Assembly: GCF_039523175.1 (NCBI RefSeq)
Contig: NZ_BAAAEU010000001.1
Location: 124,001 to 188,000 of the forward strand
Direction of reading: 5' to 3'
Length of the DNA stretch: 64,000 nt
Source: Dokdonella_A soli
GTDB lineage: Bacteria > Pseudomonadota > Gammaproteobacteria > Xanthomonadales > Rhodanobacteraceae
Every line of letters starts with the position of its first letter. The first letter of the stretch is position 1. The notes beneath the pieces are model-generated. The model was given only the letters and a program-made list of their open reading frames with translations. It was not told the origin of the DNA and ran no database searches. Positions 9,198-17,025 of the stretch are shown in pieces. A program made the position numbers and the translations under genes.

Positions 9198-9922
9198 TGC
9201 CCACTACCGAGGGCGAATGCGGGTTCACGATCGAGCCGCTCGGCGAAACGCTGCTGATCCTGCATTTCGGCGAACGCATCGATATCGCCCTGAACGCACG
9301 CGTGCACGAGGCAGTGGCCACCCTGCACGCGGCCGCGCTGCCGGGCGTCGTCGATCTCGTGCCCGCCTATGCGACCCTCGGTCTGGTCTATGAACCGATG
9401 ATCTGGTCGCAGGGCGACGGACCGCCGTGGCGGAATCTCGCCGGCGCTGTGCGCGCGGTGTTCGCTTCACCCCCCGGCCATGCGCTGCCAGCGGCCGCGA
9501 TGATCCAGATTCCAGTCCGCTACGGCGGCGAAGACGGCCCCGATCTCGCGGCAGTCGCCGCGCACTGCGGACTGGCCGAGGCCGAAGTGATCGCGCGCCA
9601 CACGGCTGCCGGGTACACGGTAGCGATGCTCGGCTTCGCGCCTGGATTTCCCTATCTGCTTGGACTGGATCCAGCGCTGCACACTCCGCGGCGCGCGAAT
9701 CCGCGCACGCAGGTGCCGCGCGGCTCGGTCGCGATCGGGGGCGCACAAACCGGCGTCTATCCCTGCGCACTGCCGGGCGGCTGGCAGTTGATCGGCCGCA
9801 CCCCGTTGACGTTGTTCGATTCCGCGCGCCAGCCGCCCTGCCTGTGCGCACCCGGCGATCGTGTGAGCTTTCGTGCGATCGGCGACGAGGAGTTCGCCGA
9901 GCTTTTGCGGGGGTCCGCGTGA
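9197..9922 (+). CDS. pxpB: 5-oxoprolinase subunit PxpB
   Basis: A 241-residue KipI-like subunit of the prokaryotic ATP-dependent 5-oxoprolinase PxpABC, which opens 5-oxoproline (pyroglutamate) to glutamate. The family signature is clear: LGFAPGFPYLLGLDP, then TQVPRGSVAIGGAQTGVYP and GGWQLIGRTP. The start overlaps the HIT stop by one base, and the stop overlaps the GTG start of pxpC (GTGA). Confidence 0.93.
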   Translation: MPTTEGECGFTIEPLGETLLILHFGERIDIALNARVHEAVATLHAAALPGVVDLVPAYATLGLVYEPMIWSQGDGPPWRNLAGAVRAVFASPPGHALPAAAMIQIPVRYGGEDGPDLAAVAAHCGLAEAEVIARHTAAGYTVAMLGFAPGFPYLLGLDPALHTPRRANPRTQVPRGSVAIGGAQTGVYPCALPGGWQLIGRTPLTLFDSARQPPCLCAPGDRVSFRAIGDEEFAELLRGSA

Positions 9923-10995
9923 GCGTCGTGGTACTCAAATCCGGTTTGCTGACGACGTTGCAGGATCGCGGCCGGCGCGGCCTCGCGGCGCTCGGCATAG
10001 GCCATGCCGGGCCGATGGACGAAGTCTCATTCCGGCTTGCCAACGCCCTGGTCGGCAATGACGACTCCGCTACGGCGCTCGAAATCACCCTGCTCGGTCC
10101 GCGCCTGCGCTTCGACGCCGACGCGGTGATCGCGCTGACCGGTGCCGAGTTCCCCGCGCGCATCGATGATTTCGAGATACCTGCCTGGCAACCGCTGCGG
10201 GTCGCAGCCGGCGCGGTGCTCGACATCGGCAACGCGCGACGCGGTGCACGCGGCTATCTAGCCGTCGCGGACGGGTTTGTGGTCGAGCGCACGCTCGGCA
10301 GCGCGGCGACCGACGTCAACGCAAGGATTGGACCCCTCCGTGGCCGCGCGTTGGCGACGCAAGACGCGCTTGCGCTTTCCGAAGGAGCGGCTTCAGCCGC
10401 GATGCCTTTCGGGTCGTCGCGAGATTCAGCAACGGAAGCATCACCGCTGAAGCCGCTCCTGCCAGAGCCATCGGCAGGCTTGCGGCCACCGTCGAGCCCA
10501 CAGAACGTCTCGATTCCGGCCTGGTCGCTCGACCCGCGCCCATGGTTCGATTCCGATCCCGCGCGGCCGATCCGCCTGATCCGCGGCGCGCATTTCGACG
10601 CGCTCGATGCCGCCTCACGCGCCGCGCTGTTCGACGCCGAATTTCGCATTGCATCCGAATCCAATCGCGTCGGCTTCCGCCTCGACGGCCCGCGTCTCGC
10701 GCTCGCCGCGCCGCTGGAACTGGTCAGCGCACCCGTCGCCTCCGGCACCTTGCAGCTGCCACCGGGCGGCCAGCCGATCGCGCTGATGGTCGAGCATCCG
10801 ACCACCGGCGGCTACCCCCGCATCGGCCAGATCGCCACGATCGACCTGCCCCGTCTCGCGCAGCGAAGGTCGGGCGAGCGCGTGCGTTTCCGCGAGATCA
10901 GCCTCGACGAAGCGCAAACGCGTTATCTTGAACGCGAGCGCGAACTCGCGCGCCTGTTCGATGCCATCGCCACGCGCCTCAACGCAAATGACTGA
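9919..10995 (+). CDS. pxpC: 5-oxoprolinase subunit PxpC
   Basis: A 358-residue KipA/biotin-dependent carboxyltransferase-like subunit that partners PxpB. Diagnostic stretches are TTLQDRGRRGLAALGIGHAG, GPMDEVSFRLAN near residue 31, ESNRVGFRLDGPRL, VASGTLQLPPGGQPI and EHPTTGGYPRIG. The start is GTG at 9919, overlapping the pxpB stop. The middle, residues about 155-195, departs from the family: a family-A REP palindrome pair lies there in frame and encodes GAASAAMPFG and a serine/proline-rich stretch. The frame stays open and both conserved halves are intact, so the enzyme is probably still functional with a loop insertion. Confidence 0.92.
   Translation: MSVVVLKSGLLTTLQDRGRRGLAALGIGHAGPMDEVSFRLANALVGNDDSATALEITLLGPRLRFDADAVIALTGAEFPARIDDFEIPAWQPLRVAAGAVLDIGNARRGARGYLAVADGFVVERTLGSAATDVNARIGPLRGRALATQDALALSEGAASAAMPFGSSRDSATEASPLKPLLPEPSAGLRPPSSPQNVSIPAWSLDPRPWFDSDPARPIRLIRGAHFDALDAASRAALFDAEFRIASESNRVGFRLDGPRLALAAPLELVSAPVASGTLQLPPGGQPIALMVEHPTTGGYPRIGQIATIDLPRLAQRRSGERVRFREISLDEAQTRYLERERELARLFDAIATRLNAND
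10384..10460. repeat. REP pair (family A) inside pxpC
   Basis: GGAGCGGCTTCAGCCGCGAT followed 40-odd bases later by GCTGAAGCCGCTCCT. This is the same two-arm REP module found between genes at 25703, 33168, 33801 and 36101, but here inside a coding sequence and in frame. Confidence 0.85.
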
Positions 10996-11845
10996 ATACG
11001 ACCACATCCCTGCCGTTCACTCCGAGGTTTCGAAGGGCGGGCCTGCAACGATCGACCTCAACTGCGACATGGGTGAATCGTTCGGCGCCTGGACGATGGG
11101 CGACGATGCCAGCGTGCTCGCGCACGTCTCCTCGGTGAACATCGCCTGTGGCTTCCACGCCGGCGATCCGGACACGATGCGGCGCACGGTCGACCTCGCC
11201 GCGCGCGCGAACGTCGCAATCGGCGCGCATGTGTCACTGCCGGACCTGCAGGGTTTCGGCCGTCGCGAGATGCGTGTCTCGACCGACGAGACGTACGCGA
11301 TGACGCTCTACCAGATCGGAGCGCTGGCCGGCTTCGCGCACGCGGCCGGAGCGCGGCTGCACCATGTGAAACCGCACGGCGCGCTGTACAACATGGCCGC
11401 GCGCGACGCCGCGCTCGCCGACGCGATTGCGCGTGCAGTGCGCGACTTCGACCCGGCGCTGATCCTGGTCGGACTTGCCGGCAGCGAACTGCCGCGCGCC
11501 GGCGAACGCGCCAGGCTCGCGGTTGCGCACGAAGCGTTCGCGGATCGCCGCTACGAAAGCGATGGCTCGCTGACACCACGCCGCGAAGCCGGCGCGGTGA
11601 TAGAGCACATCGACGCGGCGGTTGCACAGGCGCTGGCGATCGTGCGCGACGGAATAGTCACGACACGCCAGGGCGGGACGCTCGCGCTGCATGCCGACAC
11701 GATCTGCGTGCACGGCGACCGCACCGACGCCGCCCTGTTCGCTCGTCGCTTGCGCGAGGCGCTCGACGCCGCCAAGGTGCTCATCACCCCGCTCGCAATG
11801 AAGCCCTCTCCCCCATCGCCTGCGATGGGGGAGAGGGTTGGGTGA
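10988..11845 (+). CDS. pxpA: 5-oxoprolinase subunit PxpA (LamB/YcsF family)
   Basis: A 285-residue LamB/YcsF-family subunit of 5-oxoprolinase. Recognised by DLNCDMGESFG, VNIACGFHAGDP, GAHVSLPDLQGFGRR, HVKPHGALYN and a C-terminal ALHADTICVHGD. The ATG at 10988 overlaps the pxpC stop by 8 bp. Both ends carry repeat-derived sequence: residues about 10-17 (HSEVSKGG) come from a family-B half repeat, and the last dozen residues (PSPPSPAMGERVG) come from a family-C repeat. The conserved domain begins at about residue 22. A start closer to it would need a non-ATG codon. Confidence 0.92.
   Translation: MTEYDHIPAVHSEVSKGGPATIDLNCDMGESFGAWTMGDDASVLAHVSSVNIACGFHAGDPDTMRRTVDLAARANVAIGAHVSLPDLQGFGRREMRVSTDETYAMTLYQIGALAGFAHAAGARLHHVKPHGALYNMAARDAALADAIARAVRDFDPALILVGLAGSELPRAGERARLAVAHEAFADRRYESDGSLTPRREAGAVIEHIDAAVAQALAIVRDGIVTTRQGGTLALHADTICVHGDRTDAALFARRLREALDAAKVLITPLAMKPSPPSPAMGERVG
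11014..11041. repeat. half repeat of family B at the pxpA 5' end
   Basis: CGTTCACTCCGAGGTTTCGA followed by AGGGCGG, a diverged single arm of the palindrome at 2171-2248. It is read in frame as the non-conserved N-terminal tail of PxpA. Confidence 0.65.
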
Positions 11846-11852
11846 GGGGGCG
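11804..11852. repeat. family C repeat (CCCTCTCCCCC...GGGGGAGAGGG) ending pxpA
   Basis: An inverted repeat, CCCTCTCCCCCATCG / CGATGGGGGAGAGGG, followed by TTGGGTGAGGGGGCGAG. It supplies the last codons and the stop of pxpA. A diverged copy lies about 100 bp downstream (about 11959-12010), and two more lie inside the Lhr helicase gene. The hairpin could act at the RNA level between pxpA and the permease genes. Confidence 0.75.
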
Positions 11853-12070
11853 AGGGTTCGGTTGATGCACGTCCTTGCAGATCGGAAACATGCTCAGATG
11901 CGTATTGGTCTACTGCCGACTTCACGCAAGCGCCTGGGCCACATCCTCCGGCTGCCCCCGTCCCCTCACCCTGCCCCCGGCGATGAAGCCGTTGAGGGAG
12001 AGGAGACTCGGCTGCCTGGCAACGTCGCCGCATGCCGGCGCGAACAGCCGATACACGAAGAAGGCCGCCG

Positions 12071-12784
12071 ATGAACAACTGGCCGCTGCTGGGCGTCGCG
12101 GTGGTGGTGGTCGGCTTCGTGCTGCGCCGCAATCCCGTACTGGTGGTTGTCATTGCCGGTGTCGTCAGCGGGCTCGCCGCCGGCATGGGCACCGGTGACC
12201 TGCTCGCATTGCTCGGCAGCTCATTCGTCAACAACCGTGCATTGCTGCTGATGGTGCTGACTCTTCCCGTGATCGGCCTGCTTGAACACTACGGCCTGCG
12301 CGAGCGCGCACGCGACTGGATCGTCGGCTTCCGCGGCCTCACGCTGGCGCGCTTCCTCATCAGCTATCTCGGCTTGCGCCAGCTGCTGTCGATGTTCGGC
12401 ATGATCGATCTCGCCGGTCACGCGCAGACCGTGCGCCCGTTGGTCGCGCCGATGAGCGAGGCGGCGGCCGAGCGCAGCGTCGGCGCACTCGGCGCGGCCG
12501 AACGCCATCGGGTGCATGCGCTCGCGGCGGCAACCGACAACATCGGCCGTTTTTTCGGCGAGGATGTTTTTCTCGCATTCGGCGCCGTGCTGCTGATCCA
12601 GGGTTTCTACGCGCAGAACGGCATCGCGCTCGAACCGCTGGCGATCGCGCTGTGGGCGCTGCCGACCGCGATCGCGGCGTTCATCGTCCACACGCTGCGC
12701 CTGCTGTATTTCCAGCGCCAGCTGGCGCGCAGCGTGCGCGCACAACGCATCAGTGATGTGGAGCGCGCCGATGCTGAAGATTGA
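12071..12784 (+). CDS. DUF969 membrane protein, probable 5-oxoproline permease subunit
   Basis: A 237-residue integral membrane protein of the DUF969 family, with five or six hydrophobic helices. It starts NNWPLLGVAVVVVGFVLRRN and has the conserved segment ARFLISYLGLRQLLSMFG. DUF969 and DUF979 genes occur as a pair and are often next to pxp genes. A role in uptake of 5-oxoproline or pyroglutamyl compounds is inferred from that context, not proven. The start is ATG at 12071, about 225 bp after pxpA; the gap holds family-C repeat remnants. Confidence 0.85.
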   Translation: MNNWPLLGVAVVVVGFVLRRNPVLVVVIAGVVSGLAAGMGTGDLLALLGSSFVNNRALLLMVLTLPVIGLLEHYGLRERARDWIVGFRGLTLARFLISYLGLRQLLSMFGMIDLAGHAQTVRPLVAPMSEAAAERSVGALGAAERHRVHALAAATDNIGRFFGEDVFLAFGAVLLIQGFYAQNGIALEPLAIALWALPTAIAAFIVHTLRLLYFQRQLARSVRAQRISDVERADAED

Positions 12785-13742
12785 ACAGGTCTACTGGCTG
12801 CTCGGCGCGTTCCTGCTGTTCTCCGCGGCGCTGAACCTGCGCGAACGGCGTCTCGCAATGGCCGGCTTCTGGGCGATCCTCGCCTGCCCGTTCCTGTTCG
12901 GCGAGGCGATCCTCGCCGCGCTGGCCGCGGGCACGCGCTGGCCGGCGCAGGCGATGGGCGTCGGCGTGCTTGCGCTCGGCGTGATGGCCGCGCACGGCGG
13001 CTTGCGTGCGCATGCAGACAACGCCGAGGCAATCGCCGCGAGGCGTGCGGCGGCGAGTCGGCTCGGCAACCGATTGTTCGGGCCGGCGCTGGCGATTCCG
13101 ATCGTCACGCTCGCGCTGGTACTGGGCGCCTCGCATCTGCGCTGGCAGGAAACGCCCTTGATCGATGCGCAGCACTCGACCTTGGCCGCGCTCGGCCTCG
13201 CCTGCGTGATTGCGTTCGCGGCCGCGCTGCGCGTGACCCGCGCGCCGGTCGTGAGCGGACTCGGTGAAGGCCGCCGTCTGCTCGATGCGCTCGGCTGGGC
13301 AGCATTGCTGCCGATGCTGCTGGCCACGCTCGGCAGTGTGTTCGCCGCGACCGGCGTCGGCGACGCGATCGCGGCCATCGTGAGCGCAGTGATTCCGACC
13401 GACAGCCGCCTCGCCTGCCTGACCGCGTTCGCGCTCGGCATGGTGCTGTTTACCGTGATCATGGGCAACGCATTCGCCGCGTTCCCGGTCTTGATGGCCG
13501 GCATCGGCCTGCCGCTGCTGGTGCTGCGTCACGGCGCGCATCCGGCGGTGCTCGGCTCGATCGGCATGTTGACCGGCTACTGCGGCACCTTGCTGACGCC
13601 GATGGCAGCGAACTTCAATATCGTGCCGGCGGTGCTGCTGGAACTGCCGGATCAGTACGGCGTGATCCGCGCGCAGCTTCCGACCGCGCTCGTCCTGCTT
13701 GGGGTGAATTTCCTGCTGCTGTGGCTGCTGGTGTTTCAATGA
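12771..13742 (+). CDS. DUF979 membrane protein, probable 5-oxoproline permease subunit
   Basis: A 323-residue polytopic membrane protein of the DUF979 family, with about nine hydrophobic segments. Typical features are the N-terminus LKIEQVYWLLGAFLLF and the C-terminal SIGMLTGYCGTLLTPMAANF. The ATG at 12771 overlaps the DUF969 gene by 14 bp, and its stop overlaps the pcp start (ATGA). Tight coupling to both neighbours supports one permease that feeds the pyroglutamate enzymes. Confidence 0.87.
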   Translation: MLKIEQVYWLLGAFLLFSAALNLRERRLAMAGFWAILACPFLFGEAILAALAAGTRWPAQAMGVGVLALGVMAAHGGLRAHADNAEAIAARRAAASRLGNRLFGPALAIPIVTLALVLGASHLRWQETPLIDAQHSTLAALGLACVIAFAAALRVTRAPVVSGLGEGRRLLDALGWAALLPMLLATLGSVFAATGVGDAIAAIVSAVIPTDSRLACLTAFALGMVLFTVIMGNAFAAFPVLMAGIGLPLLVLRHGAHPAVLGSIGMLTGYCGTLLTPMAANFNIVPAVLLELPDQYGVIRAQLPTALVLLGVNFLLLWLLVFQ

Positions 13743-14395
13743 CCGAGATGCCGACCATCCTGCTGACCGGCTTCGAACCGTTCGCCGGCGAGCGCACCAA
13801 CCCGTCGCAGGAAATCGTGCGTGCGCTGAATGGCGAGACGATCGCCGCGCATCGTGTCGTCGGCGCGATCCTGCCGGTCGCATTCGCAGCGACCTTGCCG
13901 ATGCTCGAGGAACTGCTCGATCTGCACCGTCCCGCGCTGGCGCTCGCGCTCGGCCAGGCCGGCGGGCGCAGCGAGATTTCGCTGGAGCGCGTCGCGGTCA
14001 ACCTGATCGATGCGCGCATCGCCGACAATGAAGGTCTGCAGCCGATCGACGAGGCGGTCGTCGACGAGGCGCCCGGGGCGTACTTCTCGACCTTGCCGAT
14101 CAAGGCGATCGAGGCACGATTGCGCTCGCTCGGCATCCCGGTCGCGCCCTCGCTGAGCGCCGGCAGTTTCGTCTGCAACCAAGTGTTCTTCACGCTCGCG
14201 CACCTGCTCGCGACGCGCCACGTCGGTACGCGCGGCGGCTTCGTGCACGTACCGTGGCTGCCGGAACAGGCGGCGCGCCATCCGGGCCAGCCGAGCATGG
14301 CGCTGGACACGATGATCGCCGGCGTGCGTGCCGCACTCGAATGTGCCGTCGCGACGACGCACGACTTGCACGTCGCCGGAGGCGCTACGCACTAG
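13739..14395 (+). CDS. pcp: pyrrolidone-carboxylate peptidase (pyroglutamyl peptidase I)
   Basis: A 218-residue cysteine peptidase, family C15, that removes N-terminal pyroglutamate from peptides. The fold signature is LLTGFEPFAGERTNPS. The catalytic residues appear as Glu in ISLERVAVN, Cys in SAGSFVCNQVFF and His in GFVHVPWLPEQ. It is last in the operon and coupled to the DUF979 gene. In this context it would liberate 5-oxoproline for PxpABC, so the operon covers uptake, release and ring opening. Confidence 0.95.
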   Translation: MTEMPTILLTGFEPFAGERTNPSQEIVRALNGETIAAHRVVGAILPVAFAATLPMLEELLDLHRPALALALGQAGGRSEISLERVAVNLIDARIADNEGLQPIDEAVVDEAPGAYFSTLPIKAIEARLRSLGIPVAPSLSAGSFVCNQVFFTLAHLLATRHVGTRGGFVHVPWLPEQAARHPGQPSMALDTMIAGVRAALECAVATTHDLHVAGGATH

Positions 14396-14444
14396 GGTCT
14401 ATGGACACTCCGGGCGGCCCGTGCGAGCGCCAACAGACCTGCGG

Positions 14445-15125
14445 TCAGCAGCCCTTGCCGGCGGCGGTTTCCGCGGTCACTTCGAGAATCAGTTCGCCGG
14501 AATCGGCGTACGGAAGCTTCACCTTCACCGCATCGGTCGTGTAGTAGTAGCCGCCCGGGGTCGGCGCCTTCACCGCGTCGCGAACATCGGACTCGTAGGG
14601 TTTTCCGACCGCCTCCGGCGAAGTCGCAACCGCGAGGCGCTGCACCTTGTCCAGGGTCACGCAGCCGAGCAGGCGGGTACGGCGAAACGGGCGAATATCC
14701 AGATGCAACGGCTTGGCCTCGACCGGGTCACGCACGCCATCGCCGTCGGTGAACACGTAGAACAGCGGCTTGAACACCGCGTTGCCGTGCCCCTTCTCGT
14801 TGCGCCGCGCGATCACCTGGATGCGCACCGCGGCATGCGCGAGTTCCTCGGGAAATTCGACAACGCGGTAGCGGCTTTTGCCCTTCGGAAAATCACGCTC
14901 GGGCGCTTCGGCGTCGATGCGCAGGCGTTGCGGGTGTCCGGACTGCATCGCGATCGGGCCGTTCGCGGGTGCGTCGACGACAGCCGGCGCTGCGTGACCC
15001 GCGCCGAACAGGCGCTCTTTCCATTCGGAGTAGGTTTCGCTGATCAGATGGAGCGGATTGGCCGCGCTTGCATGCTGCGCGACGGCGGTGAGCGCGATGG
15101 TCAGGACGAGTCGGAGATGGATCAT
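14445..15125 (-). CDS. exported protein of unknown function
   Basis: 226 residues with a cleavable signal peptide (LVLTIALTAVAQHASAA). The mature part contains an RYRVVEFPEELAHAAVRIQV segment, then FYVFTDGDGVR, and ends with GELILEVTAE and a lone C-terminal cysteine. The family was not recognised; there is a distant feel of maltose-operon MalM-like periplasmic proteins, but no firm evidence. It is convergent with pcp (50-bp gap) and read in the same direction as two further exported proteins upstream. Confidence 0.65.
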   Translation of the reverse strand: MIHLRLVLTIALTAVAQHASAANPLHLISETYSEWKERLFGAGHAAPAVVDAPANGPIAMQSGHPQRLRIDAEAPERDFPKGKSRYRVVEFPEELAHAAVRIQVIARRNEKGHGNAVFKPLFYVFTDGDGVRDPVEAKPLHLDIRPFRRTRLLGCVTLDKVQRLAVATSPEAVGKPYESDVRDAVKAPTPGGYYYTTDAVKVKLPYADSGELILEVTAETAAGKGC

Positions 15126-15298
15126 CGGTAGTCAATTGCGAGCCGCGAGACGCCGTGTGAAGCACGGACCCGTGCAGCGGCTTGGCGGCTCGTCGAGTGC
15201 TGGTGAAGAACGATGGAATCAGGATTGCGGAATCGCCATGACGGCCGGTCTCACGACAATCGGCCTCACAACGACTGCCCACAGGACGGACCGGGCGC

Positions 15299-15327
15299 GA
15301 TCGCGCTTCGCGAAACGAAGCGCGATC
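15299..15327 (-). terminator. strong hairpin between exported-protein genes
   Basis: A perfect 12-bp stem, GATCGCGCTTCG / CGAAGCGCGATC, with a 5-base loop, 19 bp beyond the stop of the 15346-15759 gene. There is no T-tract after the stem on the minus strand, so it may be a processing or stability hairpin and not a classical terminator. Confidence 0.4.
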
Positions 15328-15345
15328 ATCCTGCGAAAGAAAAAC

Positions 15346-15759
15346 TCAGTGGGCCGGCGGCGTCGTATCCGACGCAGGAGCCGTTGCTTCCGGCTTGCTG
15401 TCGACCGGCGGAGGCGGCGGGGTCGGTTGCGCCGCCGGAAGGTCGATCGGCTTGAGGTCGCCGCCGTCCTGCTCGAACGCCTTCAGTTGCAGCGTACGCG
15501 CGATCGAGCCGATCACATGGCGCTGCTCGTCGTCGCCGCCGCGCTTCAGCACGAGCCCGGTCAGGTGCTCGCGATCACGAAGGTCGCCGATGTAACCGTA
15601 GAGCTCGGCCTTGCCCATCGTCACGCCGTCAATCGAGTACTTGTCGCCCTTCACCGGCGTGACCATCGCATTGCCATCGCGCACGTCCGAGCGCGCGAAT
15701 GCGCCCGTCGCGACCACGAGGCCCAGTGCCAGCAGTGCACCGCGCATCAGCGTCTTCAT
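15346..15759 (-). CDS. small exported protein of unknown function
   Basis: 137 residues: a signal peptide (ALLALGLVVATGAFA), a globular part of about 80 residues (YSIDGVTMGKAELYGYIGDL, then LTGLVLKRGGDDEQRHVIGS), and a low-complexity proline-rich tail (PPPPPVD). Its GLVLKRG segment resembles SSVLLKRGEKQ in the lipoprotein encoded just upstream, which suggests the two are paralogues or a functional pair. Start and stop are coupled to that gene (ATGA overlap). No known family recognised. Confidence 0.65.
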   Translation of the reverse strand: MKTLMRGALLALGLVVATGAFARSDVRDGNAMVTPVKGDKYSIDGVTMGKAELYGYIGDLRDREHLTGLVLKRGGDDEQRHVIGSIARTLQLKAFEQDGGDLKPIDLPAAQPTPPPPPVDSKPEATAPASDTTPPAH

Positions 15760-16217
15760 TGTTTGTCCTCCTTAGCGTGTTTGGCTTCTTGCTGTTCCGA
15801 CCTCGCCTTGTCGCTGTCGGAATCCTTCATCTGCGCCTGAAGCTCTGAAATCCCGCCCTTTTCTTCCAGGTAGGCCTTGAAATGCATTTCATAGGCGAGC
15901 CGTGCCAGCGCGACAATGTGCTCGTTCTTGACCTTCTGCTTCTCGCCGCGCTTGAGCAGCACGCTCGACATCGGCAGCGATTCCTCCTGGCGATAGCGGA
16001 ACGCACTCTTCAGGTCCTCGGCGGTCAAGGGAGCACCGTCGAAGTCGAACTGGTTGTCCTTGTCGGCGAGGATGGTCACGTCGAAGCCCGCGGGAATGTT
16101 CGCCGCCGGGACCGTGTCGGCTTTGTTGCGTCCGAACATGCCGCACGCAGCCACCAGCGTCGTCGCGAGGACGAGCGCCGCGAGTTTCAGAAGAGGTCCG
16201 ACCGAAAAACTCCGCAT
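15756..16217 (-). CDS. lipoprotein of unknown function
   Basis: 153 residues from the ATG at 16217. The signal peptide ends in the lipobox LVAAC, so the mature protein is a lipoprotein. A short domain (FDVTILADKDNQFDFDGAPL, then EDLKSAFRYRQE, then SSVLLKRGEKQKV) is followed by a charged, probably helical C-terminus rich in Lys, Asp and Glu. The central part vaguely recalls ExbD/TolR periplasmic domains, but this is not a confident assignment. The stop overlaps the next gene by 4 bp. Confidence 0.65.
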   Translation of the reverse strand: MRSFSVGPLLKLAALVLATTLVAACGMFGRNKADTVPAANIPAGFDVTILADKDNQFDFDGAPLTAEDLKSAFRYRQEESLPMSSVLLKRGEKQKVKNEHIVALARLAYEMHFKAYLEEKGGISELQAQMKDSDSDKARSEQQEAKHAKEDKQ

Positions 16218-16325
16218 GGTTCCGATTGCTCCGATTTGTGTGCGCAAACGCGAAGACTACCACCAGTGTGCACGGCCGGCATTGCGTGCGTTGCCGGCTG
16301 TTCACCTCGACGTTCACCAGCGGAC

Positions 16326-16892
16326 TCAGGCGTGCGGCAGGGTGACCCCGGTCTGGCCCATGTACTTGCCGCCGCGATCCTTGTAGCTGGTCTCACAGTC
16401 CTCGTCGGATTCCAGGAACAGCATCTGCGCGACCCCTTCGTTCGCGTAGATCTTGGCCGGCAGCGGCGTCGTGTTCGAGAACTCCAATGTGACGTGGCCT
16501 TCCCACTCGGGTTCGAGCGGTGTCACATTGACGATGATGCCGCAGCGCGCATAGGTACTCTTGCCGAGGCAGATCGTCAGCACCTTGCGCGGGATGCGGA
16601 AGTACTCGACCGTTCGCGCTAGCGCGAACGAGTTCGGCGGGATGATGCAGACGTCGGATTTGATGTCGACGAAGCTGCGCTCGTCGAAGTTCTTCGGATC
16701 GACGATGGTCGAGTTGATGTTCGTGAACACCTTGAACTCGTCGGCGCAGCGTACGTCGTAGCCGTAACTCGACGTGCCGTATGAGATCAGCCGCTCGCCG
16801 CCGTTGCGCTTGACCTGGCCCGGCTCGAACGGTTCGATCATTTTCTGTTGCTCCGCCATGCGGCGGATCCACTTGTCGGATTTGATGGTCAT
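16326..16892 (-). CDS. dcd: dCTP deaminase
   Basis: A 188-residue trimeric enzyme converting dCTP to dUTP for thymidylate synthesis. Motifs match the Dcd family: SYGTSSYGYDVRC, the catalytic stretch GKSTYARCGIIVNVTPLEPE with its Ser, Arg and Glu, and GHVTLEFSNTTPLPAKIY. Length is standard (about 190). It lies downstream of apbC on the same strand, separated by a repeat-bearing gap. Confidence 0.95.
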   Translation of the reverse strand: MTIKSDKWIRRMAEQQKMIEPFEPGQVKRNGGERLISYGTSSYGYDVRCADEFKVFTNINSTIVDPKNFDERSFVDIKSDVCIIPPNSFALARTVEYFRIPRKVLTICLGKSTYARCGIIVNVTPLEPEWEGHVTLEFSNTTPLPAKIYANEGVAQMLFLESDEDCETSYKDRGGKYMGQTGVTLPHA

Positions 16893-17023
16893 GAGAATCG
16901 GGAATGGAGAATAGGGAACCGCAAGAGCACCTCAATGATGGCCGGAGACCGTGAACAGGAGCGCGATCCCGGAACAGCCGACGAGCTATTCCGATTCCCG
17001 ATTCCCCATTCCCGAATCCCGGC
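16893..17023. repeat. GGGAATCGGGAAT-type interspersed repeat, two inverted arms
   Basis: One arm near 16895-16918 (GAATCGGGAATGGAGAATAG) and the opposite arm near 16988-17022 (ATTCCCGATTCCCCATTCCC) fill the 130-bp gap between apbC and dcd. This purine-rich inverted repeat is of a kind common in Xanthomonadales intergenic regions and can fold into a long hairpin in the apbC-dcd transcript. Confidence 0.7.
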
Positions 17024-17025
17024 TC

